Shown: positions 7,699 to 15,447 of the stretch, one piece after another
How the letters are laid out: each line of letters starts with the position of its first letter
Position numbering within the stretch: position 1 is the stretch's first letter
NCBI GenBank assembly: GCA_003210285.1
Contig: QCVS01000001.1
Coordinates: 1-41,520 of the forward strand
DNA: 41,520 bases
Direction: 5' to 3'
DNA from: Prochlorococcus sp. AG-686-J21
Lineage (GTDB): Bacteria; Cyanobacteriota; Cyanobacteriia; PCC-6307; Cyanobiaceae
The notes under the pieces: generated by a model
Seen by the model: only the letters and a program-made list of their open reading frames with translations
The model's database searches: none
What the model was told of the DNA's origin: nothing
Position numbers and translations under genes: made by a program

Positions 7699-9354
7699 TT
7701 GGAAATAATTAATGGATTTAATCTTAAGAATATAAGGGGTGATATTTTAGGAGGAATAACTGCTGCAGTAGTAGCTTTACCTCTTGCACTTGCTTTTGGA
7801 AACGCAGCCTTAGGACCTGGGGGTGCAATTTATGGTTTATATGGGGCAGTTGTTGTTGGTTTTTTAGCAGCTTTATTTGGGGGCACCCCCGCTCAAGTTA
7901 GTGGTCCAACTGGTCCAATGAGCGTTACAGTGGCAGGTGTTGTAGCAGGTTTAGCCGCTGTTGGTGTGCCTAGAGATCTTTCAGCAGGCCAAATTTTACC
8001 TTTAGTCATGGCTGCAGTAGTAATTGGCGGATTATTACAAATATTGTTTGGAATTTTAAAGCTTGGTAAATACATAACGCTTGTTCCATATTCTGTAGTC
8101 TCCGGATTTATGTCTGGCATAGGCGTGATAATCATTGCTCTCCAGATAGGTCCTCTATTAGGAATAAGTACCCGAGGAGGCGTCATCGAGTCTTTATCAA
8201 CTGTTTTTTCTAATTTCCAGCCGAATGGAGCTGCTATTGGTGTAGCAATAATGACACTAGGAATAGTATTTCTAACACCTAGAAAAATCAGCCAATGGGT
8301 ACCCTCCCCTCTTTTAGCCTTATTAATAGTTACTCCACTATCAATTTTAATTTTTGGCGATGGTGCATTAGACAGAATTGGTGAAATTCCTAGAGGAGTA
8401 CCATCTCTTAGTTTTCCAAGTTTTAATCAATACTTTCCTATCATTTTCAAAGCTGGCTTGGTTCTGGCAGTTCTTGGAGCTATTGACTCTTTACTGACCT
8501 CTCTAGTTGCAGATAATATTTCTCAAACAAGACATAATTCGGATAGAGAATTAATTGGCCAGGGGATAGGAAATGCTATAGCTGGACTATTCTCAGGTTT
8601 ACCTGGAGCTGGGGCGACAATGAGAACTGTTATAAATGTCAAATCTGGAGGCTCTACTCCTATTTCAGGAATGGTTCATTCAGTAGTTCTATTAATAGTT
8701 TTAGTAGGTGCAGGACCATTAGCAGAACAAATACCTACAGCTCTTTTAGCAGGTATTCTTATCAAAGTAGGTTTGGATATTATTGACTGGGGATTCTTGA
8801 GAAGAGCTCACAAATTATCTCTTAAAACAGCAGTTGTTATGTATGGTGTTTTATTGATGACAGTTTTTTGGGATTTAATATGGGCAGTATTAGTTGGGGT
8901 ATTTATTGCAAATATGCTAACTATTGATTCAATTACTGAAACGCAATTAGAAGGAATGGATCAGGATAATCCTTTATCAAAGGATGATGAACAAAGTAAA
9001 AATCTTTTACCCTCCGATGAAAAAGCTCTTCTTGATAGATGTTCTGGAGAAGTAATGTTATTTAGACTAAAAGGACCACTAAGTTTTGGTGCAGCAAAAG
9101 GGATTACTGAGAGAATGATGTTAGTAAGAAACTATAAAATTTTAATTTTAGATATTACTGATGTCCCTAGACTTGGAGTTACAGCAACACTTGCAATTGA
9201 AGATATGATGCAGGAGGCTAAAAATAATTCTAGAAAAGCCTTTGTAGCTGGAGCTAATGAAAAAGTTAAAGAAAGATTATCAAAATTTGGTGTTGATGGC
9301 ATCATTGAGACAAGGAAAGAAGCATTAGAGGCTGCTTTAAATGAATTAGGCTAG
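7699..9354 (+). CDS. bicA: SulP-family bicarbonate transporter, BicA-like
   Basis: A 551-residue inner-membrane protein with a SulP transport domain of about 12-14 membrane spans (to about residue 415) and a cytosolic STAS domain (about 445-551). Signatures include LPLALAFG near residue 27 and GGTPAQVSGPTGPMSV near 60-75, which places it close to cyanobacterial BicA. BicA is a low-affinity, high-flux Na-dependent bicarbonate importer feeding the carboxysome. The SulP family also moves sulfate, so the call leans on context: SbtA and SbtB follow directly. The start is TTG, supported by AAGGA eight bases upstream. Only 8 bases separate it from sbtA. Confidence 0.85.
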   Translation: MEIINGFNLKNIRGDILGGITAAVVALPLALAFGNAALGPGGAIYGLYGAVVVGFLAALFGGTPAQVSGPTGPMSVTVAGVVAGLAAVGVPRDLSAGQILPLVMAAVVIGGLLQILFGILKLGKYITLVPYSVVSGFMSGIGVIIIALQIGPLLGISTRGGVIESLSTVFSNFQPNGAAIGVAIMTLGIVFLTPRKISQWVPSPLLALLIVTPLSILIFGDGALDRIGEIPRGVPSLSFPSFNQYFPIIFKAGLVLAVLGAIDSLLTSLVADNISQTRHNSDRELIGQGIGNAIAGLFSGLPGAGATMRTVINVKSGGSTPISGMVHSVVLLIVLVGAGPLAEQIPTALLAGILIKVGLDIIDWGFLRRAHKLSLKTAVVMYGVLLMTVFWDLIWAVLVGVFIANMLTIDSITETQLEGMDQDNPLSKDDEQSKNLLPSDEKALLDRCSGEVMLFRLKGPLSFGAAKGITERMMLVRNYKILILDITDVPRLGVTATLAIEDMMQEAKNNSRKAFVAGANEKVKERLSKFGVDGIIETRKEALEAALNELG

Positions 9355-9362
9355 TAATATCT

Positions 9363-10361
9363 ATGGAAATAAATCCAATACTGCAAAATGTATTAGCTCC
9401 ACCAGTACTTTTCTTTCTAATTGGAGCAATTTCTGTACTTTTTAAATCTGATTTAGAAATACCTGCCCCTTTACCTAAACTTTTTTCCTTATATTTACTT
9501 TTAGCAATTGGTTTTAAAGGAGGCATTGAAATTCAGAAAAGTGGTTTTACTGATCAGGTTTTACCAACATTAGGTGCTGCAATACTGATGTCATTAATAA
9601 TTCCACTGATTGGATTCTTTATCTTGAGATCCAAATTTGATGTTTTCAACTCGGCAGCCATTGCTGCAGCGTATGGTTCTATTAGCGCCGTAACGTTTAT
9701 CTCGGCAGAGAGTTTCTTAGAGAGTCAAAGTATAGATTTCGATGGCTTCATGGTTGGTGCATTAGCTTTAATGGAATCTCCTGCCATAATCGTAGGCTTA
9801 TTACTGGTAAAATTTGCAGCGCCTAAAAATAGACCTAATTCAAGAAAAATGCATATTACTTCAATATTGCATGAGTCTGTTTTAAACGGATCAGTATATT
9901 TATTACTATCTAGTTTAATTGTAGGTTTTCTTACTGCTTTCAGTAATCCTTCTGGGATTCTAAAAATGGAACCTTTTACTGGGCAATTATTTTATGGAGC
10001 AGAATGCTTTTTCCTTTTAGACATGGGAATAGTTGCAGCTCAAAGATTACCTAGACTAAAAACTGCTGGTTCATTTTTAATTGGATTTGCAATCTTCATG
10101 CCATTGTTTAATGCTCTAATAGGTGTTTTCGTTGCAAGATTTTTATCTCTTGGACCTGGAAACGCACTTTTATTTGTGGTTTTATGTGCAAGTGCCTCGT
10201 ATTTAGCAGTGCCGGCAGCGATGAGGATGACAGTACCAGAAGCAAGATCAAGTTACTATATATCTACAACTTTAGGTTTAACATTTCCGTTCAATATAAT
10301 TATAGGTATTCCAATTTATATGAGTTTAGTAAATAAAATTATTCCACTTACACCGTTTTAA
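9363..10361 (+). CDS. sbtA: SbtA-like sodium-dependent bicarbonate permease
   Basis: A 332-residue membrane protein with about ten spans in two inverted halves (PF05982-type). The first half has LLAIGFKGGIEI and YGSISAVTFISAESF; the second has SASYLAVPAAMRMTVPEARS and TTLGLTFPFNIIIGIP. SbtA is a high-affinity Na/bicarbonate symporter gated by SbtB. Compared with the roughly 374-residue Synechocystis protein, the cytosolic loop joining the halves is cut to about 15 residues (near 157-175), and the half-site motif (GSISAVTF here, GAVSGSTM in Synechocystis as I recall it) differs. Substrate identity therefore rests on the family and on sbtB next door. It lies between bicA (8 bases) and sbtB (3 bases). 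Confidence 0.8.
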   Translation: MEINPILQNVLAPPVLFFLIGAISVLFKSDLEIPAPLPKLFSLYLLLAIGFKGGIEIQKSGFTDQVLPTLGAAILMSLIIPLIGFFILRSKFDVFNSAAIAAAYGSISAVTFISAESFLESQSIDFDGFMVGALALMESPAIIVGLLLVKFAAPKNRPNSRKMHITSILHESVLNGSVYLLLSSLIVGFLTAFSNPSGILKMEPFTGQLFYGAECFFLLDMGIVAAQRLPRLKTAGSFLIGFAIFMPLFNALIGVFVARFLSLGPGNALLFVVLCASASYLAVPAAMRMTVPEARSSYYISTTLGLTFPFNIIIGIPIYMSLVNKIIPLTPF

Positions 10362-10364
10362 AAA

Positions 10365-10646
10365 ATGAAAAGATTAGATTTAATTTTTAGTGAAAGAGAG
10401 CTAGATGCAATTATCAATACATTAGAAAAATGTAATGTACCTGGTTATACCATAATGAAACATGCAACAGGTAGAGGTCCAGAAAGAGTTGTTACAGAAG
10501 ATATGGAGTTTACCGGATTTGGTTCTAATGCTCACGTTATAGTTTTTTGTGAACAAGATTTAATTGATAAAATGCGAGAGAATATTAAATCTGATCTAAG
10601 TTATTACGGTGGAGTAGCTTATATTTCTGAAGCAACACCTTTATAA
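10365..10646 (+). CDS. sbtB: SbtB, PII-like regulator of SbtA, short form without C-terminal Cys loop
   Basis: A 93-residue PII-like trimer subunit. It has the ferredoxin-like core, a T-loop region (KHATGRGPERVVTEDMEFT, about 32-50), and ends with YYGGVAYISEATPL. SbtB binds adenine nucleotides including cAMP and plugs SbtA under high carbon. Synechocystis SbtB continues past the equivalent strand into a loop with a CGPxGC motif that forms a redox-sensitive disulfide; here the protein stops before it. The only cysteines left are internal. It starts three bases after sbtA and is surely co-translated. The call rests on fold, size and position. Confidence 0.82.
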   Translation: MKRLDLIFSERELDAIINTLEKCNVPGYTIMKHATGRGPERVVTEDMEFTGFGSNAHVIVFCEQDLIDKMRENIKSDLSYYGGVAYISEATPL

Positions 10647-10668
10647 AATTTTATACTTTATAAACTCT

Positions 10669-11625
10669 TCAAGAGTGTATCCAATCTACTCTTATATTTT
10701 TTCTGCTATTTAGATAACGGTCAATAGACATGGCTGCTATACATCCATCTGACGCTGCGACAACAGCCTGTTTGAAAGGTGTATTTCTTATATCACCAAT
10801 AGCCCATACACCATCAGAATTTGTAGACATAAAATCATCAACAATTACTCCCCCATCTTCCTTCAAAGCAATTTGATCTCCTAAAAAATCAGTAATTGGC
10901 TTGGAACCACTCATATAGACAAAGACTCCATCTAAATCTAGATTAATAGGTCCTTCTTCCTGTTTATTCTTCACAACTACACGATTTACACCCATATCAT
11001 TTCCTAATATTTCTAATAGTCTCGTTCTACTCCAATGTTTAATATTTGCACTATCCATCAATTCCATAGCTTCCTCATTATCTGGTTTTGGATCACTTGA
11101 TGTAATCCAATGTACAGTTGAAGCAAATTTAGTAAGAACAGTAGCTTCCTCAATTGCCTCCTTATTTGCCCCAACAACTGCAACTTCTCTGTTTTTATAA
11201 AAAGCACCATCACAAGTAGCGCAGTAACTTACACCCTTGCCTAAAAAATCTGCCTCACCTTTAAAAGAAGCAGGTCTACCCATAGCTCCGCTTGCTAGGA
11301 CAAGAGCTTTAGCTTTAAAAGTTCCTTCAGGCGTAAAAACTGTCTTCCAATTCTCACCCACATCAATACCAAAAACTTGAGCTCTTATATAATCTGTACC
11401 ATATTGAACAGCTTGTTCTCGCATCAAGGTAAGCAATTTTTCACCGCTAATATCGACAGATACTCCTGGATAATTTGCAATCTGATGGGTTATTGCTAAA
11501 GCACCCACAGATGGATTTTTATCTATTATGACAGTCTTTAGATTAGAACGAGATGTGTACAACGCACAAGTACAGCCGGCTGGTCCACCGCCAATAATAG
11601 CAACATCTGTCTCAGTAATTTCCAA
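10669..11625 (-). CDS. Thioredoxin-reductase-like flavoenzyme, probably ferredoxin-dependent (FFTR/DTR type)
   Basis: A 318-residue FAD protein. The FAD motif GGGPAG is at 12-17, the redox motif CATC at 135-138, and the C-terminal FAD site GDIRNTPFKQAVVAASDG follows, all as in thioredoxin reductase. The NADPH-binding motifs are lost: the usual GGGDTA reads GANKEA (152-157), and the HRR cluster is replaced by HWITSSD (172-178). Published work describes such enzymes in Gloeobacter and Prochlorococcus as ferredoxin-dependent flavin thioredoxin reductases; assignment here is by motif. The longest frame opens at TTG 11649. TTG 11625 is preferred because an AAGGAG ribosome binding site (11636-11641) sits ten bases before it, inside the longer frame. 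Another diflavin disulfide oxidoreductase subtype is possible. Confidence 0.85.
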   Translation of the reverse strand: MEITETDVAIIGGGPAGCTCALYTSRSNLKTVIIDKNPSVGALAITHQIANYPGVSVDISGEKLLTLMREQAVQYGTDYIRAQVFGIDVGENWKTVFTPEGTFKAKALVLASGAMGRPASFKGEADFLGKGVSYCATCDGAFYKNREVAVVGANKEAIEEATVLTKFASTVHWITSSDPKPDNEEAMELMDSANIKHWSRTRLLEILGNDMGVNRVVVKNKQEEGPINLDLDGVFVYMSGSKPITDFLGDQIALKEDGGVIVDDFMSTNSDGVWAIGDIRNTPFKQAVVAASDGCIAAMSIDRYLNSRKNIRVDWIHS

Positions 11626-11778
11626 TTTAATAAAACTCCTTTTAATCAATCATTATATGAGTTTTTGGATAGAAAAATTTACTATTGAAATTTCTAACCT
11701 TATAACATAAATATAAGTTAGAAGAAAAAAAAGAAAAAAGCAGAATATAGATACAAACTTACATAGGGAAAACAAGAA

Positions 11779-11841
11779 TAGATCAATCTTTAAGGAAATT
11801 AATCACCTGATTTGTTCTTATTTGATCTATTATTAGATCAA
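11779..11841. promoter_or_regulatory. Triple TTGATCTA/TAGATCAA motif, candidate operator
   Basis: TAGATCAA occurs at 11779-11786. A perfect 8-base inverted repeat, TTGATCTA (11822-11829) and TAGATCAA (11834-11841) with TTAT between, ends 39 bases before the start of the coiled-coil gene. Three copies of the same 8-mer in 63 bases of the divergent spacer suggest a dimeric regulator site or an RNA hairpin. No known regulator is assigned. Confidence 0.4.
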
Positions 11842-11880
11842 TGAAAGTTAAGAATTACTAAAAGGCTTTAAATATTATTT

Positions 11881-12198
11881 ATGACCAATTCTGATTTCCT
11901 TTTAAAGGCAGCTATTAAAAAGGTAACGGAAAAATTAAACGAAATTGTTGTAGAAAAAATTGAAGAAGCTACAAATATTGCTCAAGATGCCCCAGAAAAA
12001 ATAAAAAAAGAATTTGACATACTAAAAGATTCAATTATTGAAGAAGCTGCAAGAATGGAAACTGAAGTAAGGAAGGGTAAAAATGATGATACTTCAGAAT
12101 CTAATCAAGATCCATACTTAAGTGAAGTTCTAAATGAAATAAAAGATATTAAAGGAAAAATTGATCACTTTAATAAAAGAATGGATATAACAATTTAA
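11881..12198 (+). CDS. Small coiled-coil protein of unknown function, coupled to the ABC1K gene
   Basis: A 105-residue charged, lysine/glutamate-rich protein, predicted almost entirely helical, with heptad-like spacing at residues 8-65 and again at 80-100, and a polar linker (DDTSESNQD) between. No cysteine, signal peptide or membrane span is present. I do not recognise the family; the composition resembles phasin-like or accessory coiled-coil proteins. The stop overlaps the ATG of the ABC1K kinase by one base (TAATG), so translation is probably coupled and the two products may work together, for example in quinone or lipid metabolism. That is inference only. Confidence 0.65.
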   Translation: MTNSDFLLKAAIKKVTEKLNEIVVEKIEEATNIAQDAPEKIKKEFDILKDSIIEEAARMETEVRKGKNDDTSESNQDPYLSEVLNEIKDIKGKIDHFNKRMDITI

Positions 12199-13865
12199 TG
12201 AGCAACCATAAATTAAAAAATCGAATAAAGAAAATCAAAAGAGGATTTCTTATTTGGAAAATACTTATTTTACTTTTGTTTAATTTATGGCTAGACAATT
12301 TAATATTTAAAATTTTCCGAACTAATACAGATCAAAAAAATAAAGTTCAAATAAAAAGAGCTAGGTGGTTTACTAATCAATTAATTGAACTTGGTTCCGC
12401 TTTTATCAAAATTGGTCAGCTATTATCTGCGAGGCCTGATTTAATACCGAATACTTGGATACAAGAATTATCAAAGTTACAAGATCAAGTTCCTCAATTC
12501 TCATATACGAAAGTTGAAGAAATTATCCAAAGAGATTTAGGTCATAAGTTCTCAGAAATCAACCAAATTACTTCTAATCCAATTGGATCAGCTTCGTTAG
12601 CTCAGGTTCATAAAGCAACTTTAAAAAATGGGAAAGAAGTTGTATTTAAAGTTCAAAGACCTAATCTGAAGAATTTATTCACCATCGATTTGAATATAAT
12701 GCAACAAATTGCTTTCATAATTCAAAAGAATAAGAACTGGAGTCGAGGAAGAAATTGGGTTGCAATAGCAAAAGAGTGTAGGAAAGTTCTTATGAAAGAA
12801 CTAGATTTTAAATGTGAAGCTCAATATGCCGCAAGATTTAGGCAGCAATTTATTGATGATGAAAATGTAGAAGTTCCTGAGGTGATTTGGAACTTGAGCA
12901 CTGAAAAAGTTCTTTGTTTAAGTTATTTAGAAGGTACAAAAATAAGTGATATTGAAAAATTAAAATCTAAGAATATAGACTTATCAAAGATTGCAGAAAT
13001 AGGTGCAATTAGCTATTTAAAACAACTCGTAAATTATGGTTTTTTTCATGCTGATCCTCATCCAGGTAATTTAGCCGTTTCAAATTCAGGCAAATTAATT
13101 TTTTATGATTTTGGGATGATGGGTAATATTTCAAATAATCTACAAGCAAGCTTAGGATCTATGGTTCAATCTGCAGCGTTAAGAGATGCCTCATCTTTAG
13201 TAACTCAACTGCAGCAAGCGGGCTTGATTTCTAAAGATATAGATGTAGGTCCAGTCAGAAGATTAGTTAGATTAATGCTTAAAGAAGCTTTAACTCCACC
13301 ATTCAGTCCTAATATCATTGAAAAACTTTCTGGGGACTTATACGAACTTGTTTATGAAACTCCTTTTCAACTACCAGTTGATTTAATATTTGTAATGAGA
13401 GCACTATCAACTTTTGAAGGGGTTGGTAGGATGTTAGATCCAGGGTTTAACCTTGTATCAATTACCAAACCTTATCTAATTGATTTAATGACTTCTAATA
13501 ACCAAACACCTAACGATTTAATTAATCAATTTGGTAGACAAGTTGGGGAATTAGGTTCAAAGGCGGTAGGTATCCCAAAAAGAATTGATGAGAGCTTAGA
13601 GCGATTAGAGCAGGGTGACTTACAACTTCAAATAAGGATGGGCGAATCTGATAGACAATTTAAGAAAATGTTTACTGCTCAAAAATCATTAGGTCATTCA
13701 ATTCTTATAGGAAGTTTGACAATAGCCTCGGCTTTATTAGTAACTAACAACCAAAATAATTTTGCGATCTTACCTTTAATTTTTGCAACCCCAATAAGTA
13801 TCGAGTGGATTAAGTGTCAACTAAGTATGAGGAAAGGTTCACGAATAGAAAAGCTAAAGCAATAA
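12198..13865 (+). CDS. ABC1K / UbiB family atypical kinase-like protein
   Basis: A 555-residue protein. The family-defining KxGQ motif is KIGQ (71-74), followed by the alanine-rich nucleotide loop GSASLAQVH (130-138), the ATP-site lysine in VVFKVQRP (about 151), HADPHPGN (catalytic-loop equivalent) and the metal-binding YDFG. Hydrophobic stretches near residues 18-35 and at 500-545 suggest membrane association. ABC1K proteins support prenylquinone synthesis; in cyanobacteria they probably act on plastoquinone or tocopherol-related metabolism or in stress. Several paralogs are common, so no gene name is given. It overlaps the upstream coiled-coil gene and converges on eno with three bases between the stops. 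Confidence 0.9.
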   Translation: MSNHKLKNRIKKIKRGFLIWKILILLLFNLWLDNLIFKIFRTNTDQKNKVQIKRARWFTNQLIELGSAFIKIGQLLSARPDLIPNTWIQELSKLQDQVPQFSYTKVEEIIQRDLGHKFSEINQITSNPIGSASLAQVHKATLKNGKEVVFKVQRPNLKNLFTIDLNIMQQIAFIIQKNKNWSRGRNWVAIAKECRKVLMKELDFKCEAQYAARFRQQFIDDENVEVPEVIWNLSTEKVLCLSYLEGTKISDIEKLKSKNIDLSKIAEIGAISYLKQLVNYGFFHADPHPGNLAVSNSGKLIFYDFGMMGNISNNLQASLGSMVQSAALRDASSLVTQLQQAGLISKDIDVGPVRRLVRLMLKEALTPPFSPNIIEKLSGDLYELVYETPFQLPVDLIFVMRALSTFEGVGRMLDPGFNLVSITKPYLIDLMTSNNQTPNDLINQFGRQVGELGSKAVGIPKRIDESLERLEQGDLQLQIRMGESDRQFKKMFTAQKSLGHSILIGSLTIASALLVTNNQNNFAILPLIFATPISIEWIKCQLSMRKGSRIEKLKQ

Positions 13866-13868
13866 AAA

Positions 13869-15447
<1,579 letters not shown>

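Noticed and set aside
7893-8186. Minus-strand open frame inside bicA
   Set aside because: Shadow of the strongly supported BicA reading frame; proline-rich, low-complexity translation with no family features.
10664-10676. ACTCTTCAAGAGT palindrome between sbtB and the flavoenzyme
   Set aside because: Short stem that overlaps the flavoenzyme stop codon, with no T-run; too weak to call a terminator.
11626-11649. Longer TTG start of the flavoenzyme
   Set aside because: These eight codons contain the AAGGAG ribosome binding site for the TTG at 11625, so they are probably untranslated.
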